Source: Pelagibacteraceae bacterium TMED124
Lineage (GTDB): Bacteria > Pseudomonadota > Alphaproteobacteria > Pelagibacterales > Pelagibacteraceae
Assembly (NCBI GenBank): GCA_002171275.2
Contig: NHFZ02000022.1
Location: 1-31,876 of the forward strand
Reading direction: 5' to 3'
Length of the DNA stretch: 31,876 nucleotides
The notes beneath the pieces were generated by a model. That model saw only the letters and a list, made by a program, of their open reading frames with translations, was not told where the DNA came from and did no database searches. Position 1 is the stretch's first letter; the number at the start of each line of letters is the position of its first letter. Both the position numbers and the translations under genes were made by a program. Below are positions 17,519 to 25,704 of the stretch, piece by piece.

Positions 17519-18426
17519 TCTTTTATGAAAATTCCGTAGGATCTTAATAATCTTAGAAGAGGTAAAACAATCGGCCTCATATTATATACTTTTTCTTCAA
17601 AAAGTGATATGATTGGAATATTAAATTTAGTTATATCATTTGAATTTACTCTATTACATATTATGATATTGTAAGCGTTAAAATCTTTTTTATTTCCATC
17701 TAAAAATTTTTCTACAAAACCAATATTACTTAATTTATATAGTTCATCAAGTTCATTTCGAAAATTACTATTATATAAAAATTCTTTATTAATTTTTTGA
17801 AGTTCATTTTTTTTAATGACTCTAGCGGGATTGCCAATTGCAAAAGAATTATTGGGTATATTCGACAATACTATAGACCCTCCAGCAATCAGAGATTCAT
17901 CTCCAATGTTCACATTTAATGCTCTAGTTCCAGCCCCCATCCAAACACGATCACCTATTTCAATATTAAAATTTTTATATTTTTTACCAGGGTTAAACCA
18001 AGTTTCAGAATAGTCGTGAGAAGTAATATTGCCATATGAACACGCGAAGGTGTGTCCAATTCTTACACCGCCAGAAGTATCGATATTCATATTTGTGATA
18101 TATGATCCTTTTCCAATAATTAAGTTCCCATTACCAGATATTTCTACATCGTTACCAATAATTGTAAAACTTTCAATATTTAAATGGCTAACCTTTATAT
18201 TTACATTGTGACCTATTTGAACATATTTTCCAATTATAATGTTTGAATAGTTTTTAGCGCGAATCGTTGATAAAAAACCAATTTTTACTCCGACACCTAT
18301 TTTAGCGCCTAGTAATTTTAAAATTAATATTTTTAATGCACTAAACGGCATTATCTTTATTAGCAACATATTTAACATAAATGACAATAGTAAATTAGTG
18401 ATAAAAGACCTCTTAAAAAATAACAT
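17515..18426 (-). CDS. Hexapeptide acyltransferase with hydrophobic N-terminus and C-terminal extension
   Basis: A 303-residue protein. A hydrophobic N-terminal segment (about 8-35) is followed by left-handed beta-helix repeats (IIIGKYVQIGHNVNI, FTIIGNDVEISG, NLIIGKGSYIT) with an insertion around HDYSETWFNPGKKYK that could form the acceptor site. Then IGDRVWMGAGT, IGDESLIAGGSIVLSNIPNNSFAIGNPARVIKKNE is the usual end of WcaF/maa-type acetyltransferases. Some 90 further residues have no recognisable match. It probably O- or N-acylates a sugar residue. Its start region overlaps the divergently transcribed flippase start by 29 bp if both first possible starts are used. It overlaps the deacetylase gene by 4 bp. 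Confidence 0.75.
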   Translation of the reverse strand: MLFFKRSFITNLLLSFMLNMLLIKIMPFSALKILILKLLGAKIGVGVKIGFLSTIRAKNYSNIIIGKYVQIGHNVNIKVSHLNIESFTIIGNDVEISGNGNLIIGKGSYITNMNIDTSGGVRIGHTFACSYGNITSHDYSETWFNPGKKYKNFNIEIGDRVWMGAGTRALNVNIGDESLIAGGSIVLSNIPNNSFAIGNPARVIKKNELQKINKEFLYNSNFRNELDELYKLSNIGFVEKFLDGNKKDFNAYNIIICNRVNSNDITKFNIPIISLFEEKVYNMRPIVLPLLRLLRSYGIFIKD

Positions 18427-19786
18427 AATAATGTCTATAGGATCGATTACAGCCTTAATCGTAAATATTATTTCTATGCCTATAATAACACGCGTTTATG
18501 TTCCTAGCGACATTGGTACTTTTGCTGCTTTACATGTTTTTTCACTTTTTTTATTTCCAATTTTTAGTATGAGATTGGAAATTATTTTTGGTCAAAAAAT
18601 CAATACTTCTAAACTAAAGAATCTTCTTTTAACTTCAATATTAATTGGTTTATCCTTTTCTATTATATCATTTATATTATTATTTGTATTAGCGAAATAC
18701 CTTGAGAAATATTTATTAATAAATTTTCTATCTTTTATAATAGTTCTTCCAGTATTCTTGACATTATTTCAATATGGTATCGGAATTTTAAACCATTTAA
18801 AACTTTATAAATCAATAGCCATCATTTCAACTCTTGGGATATTTTTTCAAAAATTTTTTCAGATTATTTTTGGGATTATCATGCAAGATAAGACAATGGC
18901 AATTTTTCTTTCTTATTGTATACCAACATTTTTTTTCGCACTAATTACATTTTTTATCATACATAAAAAAATTAATATCTTCAAAAATATAAAATTTAGT
19001 TTTAATGATATTAAAGAGTACTCAGATCATATCTTTTATAGGGTTTCTTATTCATTAAGTAATTTCTTTAAAGACAGATTTATTATTATTTTAATTATAA
19101 CATTTTTTTCAGCTGATCAGGCAGGTTTATATAGTCAAGCTCTCGGTTTGTTATTAATTCCTACTGCGATCTTCTCTATACCAATTAAAACAATTATAAC
19201 TAGAGAATATCAGGAAAATAGTAAAAACACAATTAATATGATTGTAATAATATATAATATGCTCATCAATATTTTATTGCCAGTATATGTATATCTTTTC
19301 TTTAATTCTTCTCATTTATTTCCGATCATATTTGGTCAAGATTGGGCACAAATGAGTAACATATTTAATATTCTATTGGCACCTATGTTTATTTTAATTT
19401 TTTCTACTTCATTTGATAGACTTTATGATGTTCTAGGGGCTCAGAAATATGCTTTTTTGTTCGAGTTCTTTTTTGGTATTTTTTGTTTTGGGAGCTTTTT
19501 TTTGATGGCATATCTTAATTTTGAATTTATAGAAGCATTAAAAGTTAATTCAGTAATTCTAATATTATTTTTTACAACTTTTATAATTTTCATTCTCAAT
19601 AGAGCAAAAGAAATGATCTCTTTTATGAGAACTGCTAAATATTTTTTCTTTCAAACTTTATTTTGTTCTACTTTATTTTTATTGATAAAAGACAATTTAT
19701 TTTATTCAACTTTGTTATTATTTGCGATTGTTTTAATAGGTTTATTAATAACAAAAAATGATTTAAAAAAAGAATTAATTTTTTAA
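18398..19786 (+). CDS. Wzx-type oligosaccharide flippase
   Basis: A 462-residue integral membrane protein with about 12-14 predicted hydrophobic segments. It starts MIKDLLKNNIIMSIGSITALIVNIISMPIITRV in the way of MATE/PST-type polysaccharide exporters. The 'YVPSDIG' loop after the first helix and the IFKNIKFSFNDIKEYSDH segment mid-protein are also typical of the family. It moves the undecaprenyl-PP repeat unit to the periplasm. The start is GTG at 18398; an ATG at 18431 would shorten it by 11 residues, and neither has a Shine-Dalgarno site. It is the only + strand gene within the locus. It ends 5 bp from the convergent luxC-like gene. No clear terminator is visible between them beyond an AT-only inverted repeat. 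Confidence 0.88.
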   Translation: MIKDLLKNNIIMSIGSITALIVNIISMPIITRVYVPSDIGTFAALHVFSLFLFPIFSMRLEIIFGQKINTSKLKNLLLTSILIGLSFSIISFILLFVLAKYLEKYLLINFLSFIIVLPVFLTLFQYGIGILNHLKLYKSIAIISTLGIFFQKFFQIIFGIIMQDKTMAIFLSYCIPTFFFALITFFIIHKKINIFKNIKFSFNDIKEYSDHIFYRVSYSLSNFFKDRFIIILIITFFSADQAGLYSQALGLLLIPTAIFSIPIKTIITREYQENSKNTINMIVIIYNMLINILLPVYVYLFFNSSHLFPIIFGQDWAQMSNIFNILLAPMFILIFSTSFDRLYDVLGAQKYAFLFEFFFGIFCFGSFFLMAYLNFEFIEALKVNSVILILFFTTFIIFILNRAKEMISFMRTAKYFFFQTLFCSTLFLLIKDNLFYSTLLLFAIVLIGLLITKNDLKKELIF

Positions 19787-19791
19787 TTAAT

Positions 19792-21123
19792 CTATAATGA
19801 TAACTTTGTCCACTTAACAAACCTATCCATAACATACATACCATCCCACGGAACTTCGTAAAGTGTCATTGATCCTATATGAGGAAATCTATCAACTCCT
19901 TTATGAGCCGCTTTTCTTGCAAAATCTAATAAGTTATTTTTATTCATTGCTACTCCAATAGATTGAGTTAAGTGACTGCATTGATTTAAAATTTCGTCTC
20001 TTGAAGAAAATTGTTTTACAAAGATTGTTCTATTAAAACATGAATCTTCAAGCAAATTATTATCAGCATGTAGAACACTCCATTCTAAAGAATTCGGATA
20101 GAAAGCATCATAAAACATATCAAATTCAGTTCTTTTTTTAAGAATATTTAAAGTTTCTAAAGATGAATAGTATTGTTGAGGGTTTCTTTCAGATAGGTTT
20201 TCCATAGCTTTACTGAGTGATTTAGCAAAGTGTTTTGATCCAAATTTTGAACCTTTTTCAATAAAAACATTGTGCGGTGAATTACATCCTCTTTGATCAA
20301 TTTGAAATACATCATTTGCAAGCCTTTGACATAAACTATTTATTTTTTCCTTAGTATCTATTTTCTCTTTTTCTATTACTGCAAATGATTTTTTTGGACC
20401 AAATATAACGTCTTCGGTACCATAATTTCTTTTTGTATTCATAACAGATTCAACAGCTTCCATACCACCCCATGCTACTCTCACATTTGAAATGTTTGAA
20501 AAATATTCTTGCGCTTGCTTGTTTTCTCTATCAAAATATACCACAGCAATACATTTACAGATATCAGATCCTTTAATTGTCTTATTGTCTGAGACTGTTA
20601 CATTAATTTTAGATATTTCTTCTAAGAAAAATGGTATTAACATTCCAGTATCTTTTGATATTTTCAAAATATTTATATTTTTCGTAGCCAATCCTTGAAT
20701 TAATGATAATAAACCAAGAATAGGGACATTTCCTGATAACCAATGAGTAATTAATCCTTTTGGAGTTGCAGATACTAAAGATTTCTTATCACTTGTTTCT
20801 ATATATTGATTAAGTGCTGAGGGATCAGTTCTTAAAGATTCCCCAATAGCTTTTTCTAAGAAATTCTTTCTAAACCAATAAACTAAAAAGTTAATTCCAT
20901 CGTTGGAAAATTTTTTTTGAAAAGGGCCATCCCTTTCAATTATTTTTTTTGATACTTCATTAAAAAATATAAGAATGTCTTCAATTGGTATACTTTGAAG
21001 ATTGACATGATTTTCTTTTAACTTATTATGATAACTATCAAAACTTTCTACAAGAGGTGTATCATTAAAGTCAGTACCTAAACACTTTCCATCAAAATAT
21101 AAAAGATTAATTCCTTTAATCAC
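19792..21123 (-). CDS. LuxC-like acyl-CoA/acyl-protein reductase
   Basis: A 443-residue member of the LuxC fatty-acyl reductase family, which takes an acyl thioester, transfers the acyl group to its own Cys, and reduces it to the aldehyde with NADPH. The catalytic cysteine is C280 in the stretch FQIDQRGCNSPHNVF, aligned with the DQxACSSPQ block of bioluminescence LuxC. WLSGNVPILGLLSLIQG near 128-144 and AWGGMEAVE near 217 are also family motifs. Start is GTG, 4 bp overlapping the luxE-like stop (GTGA). GGAGG lies 5 bases ahead of it. With LuxE, ACP, an acyl ligase and an alcohol dehydrogenase following in one operon, a role in making an acyl aldehyde or alcohol for glycan decoration is inferred. 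No luciferase genes are near. Confidence 0.85.
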   Translation of the reverse strand: MIKGINLLYFDGKCLGTDFNDTPLVESFDSYHNKLKENHVNLQSIPIEDILIFFNEVSKKIIERDGPFQKKFSNDGINFLVYWFRKNFLEKAIGESLRTDPSALNQYIETSDKKSLVSATPKGLITHWLSGNVPILGLLSLIQGLATKNINILKISKDTGMLIPFFLEEISKINVTVSDNKTIKGSDICKCIAVVYFDRENKQAQEYFSNISNVRVAWGGMEAVESVMNTKRNYGTEDVIFGPKKSFAVIEKEKIDTKEKINSLCQRLANDVFQIDQRGCNSPHNVFIEKGSKFGSKHFAKSLSKAMENLSERNPQQYYSSLETLNILKKRTEFDMFYDAFYPNSLEWSVLHADNNLLEDSCFNRTIFVKQFSSRDEILNQCSHLTQSIGVAMNKNNLLDFARKAAHKGVDRFPHIGSMTLYEVPWDGMYVMDRFVKWTKLSL

Positions 21124-22199
21124 ATTGCCTCCGACAAAATATCACCGCATCCTCTAATCTCTGAGTTTTTTGCCCTTCCTGTTATCTCAAAATATTCTTT
21201 ATTGTTAGTTGTTTTCTTAATACCTAGATCATCTGTTAATACTGAAAGTCCTGGATAACTGTAAGGAATTGGATTAAGAAACTGCAATAGCCCTTCTTCA
21301 TTATCTTGCAATACTTCTAATGTGTAAGGATCTCGAACAATGACTTTTGAAATTTTAGGAACTTCCTTCATTCCATCTCCTCTTGATACGTAAACAGTTC
21401 CTAACTGTTCTGTAAAACCGTAAACATCTAAAATATTTTCTTTCTTTATATCAAAAGTCTCCATTAAAACATTGTTAAATTTTTCTTTAGAAACTTTCTG
21501 TTCATATAATTTTTTCCAACCTCCAATGTGCATAATTATGCAGTTTTTTAAATTTAATTTCTCACCTCTTTTTTGCATTTCTAATGCTACATTTAAATAC
21601 ATAATATATGTATATCCAAATAAAACAAATTTTTCATTAGTTTGATTAAATTTTTTAATCATAGTTGAAAATTTTTCATAATCTATTTCTAGATTACTAT
21701 TCATACAAAAGTGAGATTTAGATGCACCAATTAAAAATCCTCTTATTGCAGCTCCTCTAGCAGAGATTTCAAAGTCACCTTTTTTCTCATTTGGATCAAT
21801 ATCCATAATTAGATAAGGCATTTTTTTCTTTCCAAGAAAATATGTTAATATCCAAACAAGAGATCTCATTTGGTTTTGTCTTGTATTTTTATCAATAAAT
21901 ATCTGGCTTGGGCTCTGTGAAGTTGTTGCGCTAGAAGTCAATTTTCGAACAATAAATTCTTCTTTAACTGATTTAAGTTCATAATCCTTAAATATTGTTA
22001 CAGGAATGTAAGGAATGTCTTCAAGCTCAAAATTTTTACTTAAGTTAAATCTCTTTTTATCCAAAAGCCTTCTAAAGGGAGCACAATTTTCATACTGATG
22101 CAACAAATTTAACTTTAATGATTCTCTTAATAATTCGTTCTTATCATCAATATCATAATTAAATGGCGATTCAAGAAAGTAGTCACTTAAATTATTCAA
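21120..22199 (-). CDS. LuxE-like acyl-protein synthetase/transferase
   Basis: A 359-residue member of the LuxE acyl-protein synthetase family (related to PaaK), which activates an acid as acyl-AMP and passes it to its own Cys for LuxC. FVLFGYTYIMYLNVALEMQK and IIMHIGGWKKLYEQ (about 230-245) are typical, followed by DVYGFTEQLGTVY. The C-terminal Cys351 in EIRGCGDILSEAM sits eight residues from the end, as in LuxE, where acyl transfer occurs at a near-terminal Cys. The phosphate-binding loop reads TSSATTSQSPS (88-98), with Ala where SSGTT is usual. Start is TTG with GGAGG 6 bases upstream, and no in-frame ATG lies nearby. It overlaps the upstream Fe-ADH gene by 8 bp. Substrate chain length cannot be told. 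Confidence 0.83.
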   Translation of the reverse strand: MNNLSDYFLESPFNYDIDDKNELLRESLKLNLLHQYENCAPFRRLLDKKRFNLSKNFELEDIPYIPVTIFKDYELKSVKEEFIVRKLTSSATTSQSPSQIFIDKNTRQNQMRSLVWILTYFLGKKKMPYLIMDIDPNEKKGDFEISARGAAIRGFLIGASKSHFCMNSNLEIDYEKFSTMIKKFNQTNEKFVLFGYTYIMYLNVALEMQKRGEKLNLKNCIIMHIGGWKKLYEQKVSKEKFNNVLMETFDIKKENILDVYGFTEQLGTVYVSRGDGMKEVPKISKVIVRDPYTLEVLQDNEEGLLQFLNPIPYSYPGLSVLTDDLGIKKTTNNKEYFEITGRAKNSEIRGCGDILSEAM

Positions 22200-23280
22200 T
22201 TATTTCCTCCAAAATATTTGATAGTTCTTCATCGCAAATATCAATTGGAGATGTTTTAAAACACATATCATTTTTAATTTCATTAATTAATTCTGAGTCA
22301 ACTGAAATATTACCTGATTTAATAAGTTCAATATTATTTTGTGAAATAAATGAGTTAATAATACTTATTAATTCTTCAACATCTTCACATCCTATAGATT
22401 TTGAAAAACCATCAACATCTACACCCTTATGGTTGTAAAATTTTAATATTTGTGGCAAAATAATTGTATTAATGTGTCCATGACCCAAATTTACCTTTGG
22501 GCTGATTACATGAGATATAGCATGAATCATACCAACAGATGTAGTGCTTTGTGCTAAACCAGCCATATATGAACCGTATAATAGTTTCTCAAGCTTAGGG
22601 AGTTTATTTTCTTCATTAAAAATGTTATCTAAACCATTAATTATATTTTTACAACTCACTAAAGAAAGCATTTTAGAAAACTCATTAGAAAGCTTTGAAT
22701 GGTATGATTCGAAGCCATGAGTAAATGCATCAATTGCTGTAGAAAGTAAAATTTTATCAGGAATACCTTCGCAAACCGAAGGATCAAGTATAACCAAATC
22801 TGGAACTATCAGATCTGAAACAATAGGTGTTTTGGTAAAATTATTTTCGAAAACAGCTACACCATCGCTTTCAGATCCAGAACCTACAGTAGTTGGAATT
22901 GCAATAAAATATGGTTTTTGCCTAATATCTTCTTTTAAAGTGAATGGAGGTATATTTTTCAAATCTCCGGAAACACTTTTTGCCAATAGTAGCTTGGTCG
23001 TATCGATAACTGACCCTCCCCCAATAGCAATAAATTCATCATATTTTGAAAAATCTTCAAGATTATTGAGTTGATCAAGCTTTGGTTCATTTGAATTTAG
23101 TTTAAATAATCTAATCTCAGGGAACATGGTTTTAATTTTTTCTACAAAACCATTTTTTTCAGCTGAGCTTGAGTGAAATAATATTGGTTTCTTAAGTTTT
23201 AAAAATTTAAGCCTTTGAATACTACCATTTTTTATAACTATTTCCTTAGGAAAGAAATATCTTGTAAAAAAATTTAACAT
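22192..23280 (-). CDS. Iron-dependent alcohol dehydrogenase (group III)
   Basis: A 362-residue Fe-ADH. GGGSVIDTTKLL (88-99) is the NAD(P)-binding glycine motif and IPTTVGSGSESDG (128-140) the family's TxxG-containing stretch. The metal ligands are D184, H188, H253 and H267, in DAFTH, MIHAISH and NLGHGH; H257 is the nearby catalytic histidine. It should interconvert an aldehyde and a primary alcohol. In this operon the aldehyde released by the LuxC-like enzyme is the natural candidate; another possibility is oxidation of a hydroxy acid. A GAGGG site precedes the ATG by 8-9 bases. It overlaps the luxE-like start by 8 bp, supporting coupled expression. Confidence 0.9.
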   Translation of the reverse strand: MLNFFTRYFFPKEIVIKNGSIQRLKFLKLKKPILFHSSSAEKNGFVEKIKTMFPEIRLFKLNSNEPKLDQLNNLEDFSKYDEFIAIGGGSVIDTTKLLLAKSVSGDLKNIPPFTLKEDIRQKPYFIAIPTTVGSGSESDGVAVFENNFTKTPIVSDLIVPDLVILDPSVCEGIPDKILLSTAIDAFTHGFESYHSKLSNEFSKMLSLVSCKNIINGLDNIFNEENKLPKLEKLLYGSYMAGLAQSTTSVGMIHAISHVISPKVNLGHGHINTIILPQILKFYNHKGVDVDGFSKSIGCEDVEELISIINSFISQNNIELIKSGNISVDSELINEIKNDMCFKTSPIDICDEELSNILEEIIE

Positions 23281-23284
23281 TTTA

Positions 23285-24691
23285 TTAACCCTCTAATTTG
23301 TTTCTCAAAATTTTACCATTATTTGTTTTTGGTATCTTATCAATATTAACGAATGTTGACGGAATTTTATAATATTCAATTTCATTTCTTAAATATTTTA
23401 TTATTTCATGTGAAAGTGATTTAAATGAGCCCTTTTTTTTGACAACTACATATGCTTTTATCTCCGTTAAACTATTTCTTTCATTATAGAAAGCAATACA
23501 AGCAGATTCTTCCACAAAAGAAATTTGGTTAATATTTTTTTCAATTTCTAATGGAGAAACTTTTTTACCAGCAACGTTAATTAAATCATCTTTTCTTCCT
23601 TTGAAAAAAAGATATCCCATTTTATTTACATATCCATAATCGCCTGTTCTGAAATAATTTCCATAGTATAATGGTTTATTATCACAAAAAATATAATCTG
23701 AAAAAAGGTTTGTACCCTTTATACATATTTCTCCTGAAACTTCTGCAGGACAGTTTTTTCCTTCACTATTTAAAATTTTGATTTTTGTTCCAAAATTTTG
23801 TTTTCCTACTGATTCGATATACTTTATTTCTTTTCTAAAGTTTAAAAAGGTTGCTCTTGACGCCTCAGTCAAACCGTAATGCATACATATGTCAGTATTT
23901 GGCAATACATTTATTAAGTTAATTTTTTCTTGCCTTGTCATTTGTGAGCTTCCTAATTCCATCATTCTAATTTGTGATTTAAACTCAATAAGCTTTTCTT
24001 TTGAAAGCTTTATTAAGAAATTAATTCCCGCAGGTACAGTTGATATGACAGTACCTTTGTATTTTTCTAAATTTTGATAAAATTCTATCATGTTACCAAA
24101 GCCACTCATAAAAACAATTTTATTACCCTTTAAAACAGAGCATCTGATTCGAGCAAGTCCAAATGAATGACTGATTGGCATCATATGCATTTCTACATCA
24201 TTATTTTTTAATTTTGTGAATTGATTTATATTTTTTGCAGTTTTATAAATTGTTTCATGCGATAATAATACTCCTTTAGGTTTACCAGTAGTTCCTGTAG
24301 TAAAAATGATTTCTGAAAAAGGATTTAAAGTAACTTGATCGCTATCTTTTAATGATTTTGATTTTGAAGATAAAACTTCTTTATAATTCTCATTTGAAAA
24401 GTAAAAAAAATTATTATCAGCTAGACTTGTATATTTTTCAGGAGATTTAGTTAGGGGGTCAATAAAACATGATATTTTTCCTAATTTCTGACTTGCAAAA
24501 TATGCTGCTAAAGTAAATTGATTTTTTTCGGCATTTATAAAGATATAATCTTTTTCTTTTTGTTTAAGAAAAGAAATTGTTTTAGATACCAATATTAAAA
24601 AATCACTATAAGTGATTATTTCGTTATTTATAATTAAAAAAGGGTTGTCTTTTGGTTGGGATAATAATGCCTCTATGAATTTAATTTTCAT
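23285..24691 (-). CDS. AMP-forming acyl ligase / stand-alone adenylation enzyme
   Basis: A 468-residue ANL-superfamily enzyme. IIFTTGTTGKPKGVLLSHE spans the phosphate loop (131-140). HYGLTEASRATF near 270 is the A5 motif, and RTGDYGYVNKMGYLFFKGRKDDLINVAGKKVSPLEIE holds A7/A8. IPKTNNGKILRNKLEG at the C-terminus carries the catalytic Lys of A10. It activates a carboxylic acid as acyl-AMP and transfers it to CoA or, given the adjacent ACP gene, more likely to the ACP phosphopantetheine. Length is a little short of typical (500-550). The ACP gene ends 4 bp upstream of its start. It sits between ACP and Fe-ADH in the cassette. The substrate could be a hydroxy or amino acid; I cannot decide. Confidence 0.88.
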   Translation of the reverse strand: MKIKFIEALLSQPKDNPFLIINNEIITYSDFLILVSKTISFLKQKEKDYIFINAEKNQFTLAAYFASQKLGKISCFIDPLTKSPEKYTSLADNNFFYFSNENYKEVLSSKSKSLKDSDQVTLNPFSEIIFTTGTTGKPKGVLLSHETIYKTAKNINQFTKLKNNDVEMHMMPISHSFGLARIRCSVLKGNKIVFMSGFGNMIEFYQNLEKYKGTVISTVPAGINFLIKLSKEKLIEFKSQIRMMELGSSQMTRQEKINLINVLPNTDICMHYGLTEASRATFLNFRKEIKYIESVGKQNFGTKIKILNSEGKNCPAEVSGEICIKGTNLFSDYIFCDNKPLYYGNYFRTGDYGYVNKMGYLFFKGRKDDLINVAGKKVSPLEIEKNINQISFVEESACIAFYNERNSLTEIKAYVVVKKKGSFKSLSHEIIKYLRNEIEYYKIPSTFVNIDKIPKTNNGKILRNKLEG

Positions 24692-24695
24692 TTAA

Positions 24696-24926
24696 CTAAG
24701 AACAGTCAACTCCTTTGCTTGATAAAGTATTCTTTAAATCATTAATTGATTGAATAGACATTGTTTCCTCCATGTCAAAACTAATGTTAAATTTTTCTTC
24801 AAGACTTGTTAGTAAATTTAAATGTCCTAGTGAGTCCCATTCTGGAAAGTCTCCAGGCATAGTATCCAAATTAATTTTATTCTTATCTACTGAAAAAACT
24901 TCAGAAACAAATTCTAATAAATCCAT
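24696..24926 (-). CDS. Acyl carrier protein
   Basis: A 76-residue acidic carrier protein. Ser32 in PEWDSLGHLNLL is the phosphopantetheine attachment site (DSLGH in place of the DSL of FabD-type ACP). The start was set by the ribosome site: AGGAGG lies 6 bases before the ATG at 24926. Extending to an earlier in-frame ATG at 24941 would place that site inside the coding region and overlap the VOC gene. It should carry the acyl group activated by the neighbouring ligase and hand it to LuxE/LuxC. It has no ketosynthase or malonyl-transferase partner in the window, so chain elongation is unlikely here. It is not the housekeeping FabF-linked ACP by context. Confidence 0.9.
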   Translation of the reverse strand: MDLLEFVSEVFSVDKNKINLDTMPGDFPEWDSLGHLNLLTSLEEKFNISFDMEETMSIQSINDLKNTLSSKGVDCS

Positions 24927-24927
24927 A

Positions 24928-25332
24928 TTATTCCTCCTCAACTAATTCAATCAAACCGATTTTAGGGTTGTACAAAAAGCAAACTAATTTATTATCATGT
25001 GCTGCGCCTGGCAAAGGCTTTTTAATTAACTTAAATTTATTCATTTCAAAATATTTAATTCCTTCATAAATATTTTCAACATCATAACCTATGTGGTTAA
25101 TACCACCACCTTTTTTAAGTGAATTATAAGAGGGAGATTTTTCTGAATTTGGCATAATTAATTCAATAGTAGGCAGTGTCTTATGTAATAAAAATTGTAG
25201 GGTTACATCTTGCAATTCATCAATAACTTCTGGATTAATAAGTTCATACTGAAAAGATTTAATAAAAACATTAGCACTCTCAGCAAGATTTTCAACTACA
25301 TATCCAATATGATTTACTTTAAAATTTTTCAT
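24928..25332 (-). CDS. VOC-superfamily protein (glyoxalase/methylmalonyl-CoA epimerase-like)
   Basis: A 134-residue vicinal-oxygen-chelate protein. It has two beta-alpha-beta-beta-beta modules: NHIGYVVENLAESANVF (6-22) and the second at NHIGYDVENIYEGIKYF (about 79-95). The paired HIGY histidines and the terminal GLIELVE glutamate are in the positions of metal ligands in methylmalonyl-CoA epimerase-like proteins. This suggests isomerisation or another proton-transfer step at an acyl alpha carbon. Being the first gene of the ACP-ligase-ADH-LuxE-LuxC run, it may epimerise the carrier- or CoA-bound acyl unit; that is inference. No Shine-Dalgarno site is obvious. It follows the kinase/nucleotidyltransferase pair by 36 bp. 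Confidence 0.75.
   Translation of the reverse strand: MKNFKVNHIGYVVENLAESANVFIKSFQYELINPEVIDELQDVTLQFLLHKTLPTIELIMPNSEKSPSYNSLKKGGGINHIGYDVENIYEGIKYFEMNKFKLIKKPLPGAAHDNKLVCFLYNPKIGLIELVEEE
24933..24938 (-). promoter_or_regulatory. Strong Shine-Dalgarno site deciding the ACP start
   Basis: AGGAGG on the - strand, followed by six bases (AATAAT) and then ATG at 24926. It overlaps the last codons and stop of the VOC gene (stop at 24928-24930), so the ACP is likely made by coupled or re-initiating translation in the operon. It also argues that this organism uses anti-SD pairing, unlike Bacteroidetes. Confidence 0.85.
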
Positions 25333-25368
25333 ATGTAAATGTTTGTATAAATTTTTCCCTTTAAAAAA

Positions 25369-25704
25369 TTAGAGTAGTTTTTTTCTTATTTCTGTAGCAG
25401 AGATTTTTTTAATATCATTTGGAGGTTTATGCTCAATGATATCATACCCAACTCCTCTTCCATAGTTCACTGATTCTATGTCAGGTATAATTATCACTTT
25501 AACTCTTTTACTTTCAACTAAATCATTTAATGCATTTTCTACATTTTCTTTTACTTCTTGTGGTGTGTATGGATTGTTTTTGTCTGTCTCCATATCTCTT
25601 ATACATATAAGGACATTTTTATTATCATTCAATCTCTGATCAATAAGCCAGCGATGTCCTTTGTGCCAAGGTTGCCATCTACCTATAAACATTGAGTATT
25701 TCAT
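25369..25704 (-). CDS. NMNAT/NadM-like nucleotidyltransferase, short form
   Basis: A 111-residue HxGH-superfamily nucleotidyltransferase. GRWQPWHKGHRWLI (8-21) holds the (H/W)xGH-type motif, and KISATEIRKKLL (98-111) the second nucleotide-binding motif (ISxTxIR). CIRDMETDKNNPYTP lies between them. These enzymes transfer AMP or CMP to a phosphate-containing acceptor. It is much shorter than NadM or NadD (about 170-210) and is paired with an APS-kinase-like gene, which it overlaps by 26 bp. GAGGAAAG is 7 bases ahead of the ATG and supports Met1 over Met5. It may generate an activated intermediate for the glycan; substrate unknown. Confidence 0.75.
   Translation of the reverse strand: MKYSMFIGRWQPWHKGHRWLIDQRLNDNKNVLICIRDMETDKNNPYTPQEVKENVENALNDLVESKRVKVIIIPDIESVNYGRGVGYDIIEHKPPNDIKKISATEIRKKLL

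Noticed and set aside
19774..19791. Inverted repeat as bidirectional terminator between wzx and luxC-like genes
   Set aside because: The 7-bp stem is entirely A-T around TTTT and lies partly in the wzx coding end; too weak to call in DNA of this composition.
19792..22199. luxC and luxE homologues as a bioluminescence operon
   Set aside because: No luxA, luxB, luxD or luxG homologue is in the window, and the genes sit with an ACP and acyl ligase inside a polysaccharide locus.
24927..24941. Earlier ATG for the acyl carrier protein at 24941
   Set aside because: The AGGAGG site lies downstream of it and correctly spaced for 24926; the longer form would add MRRNN and overlap the VOC gene.
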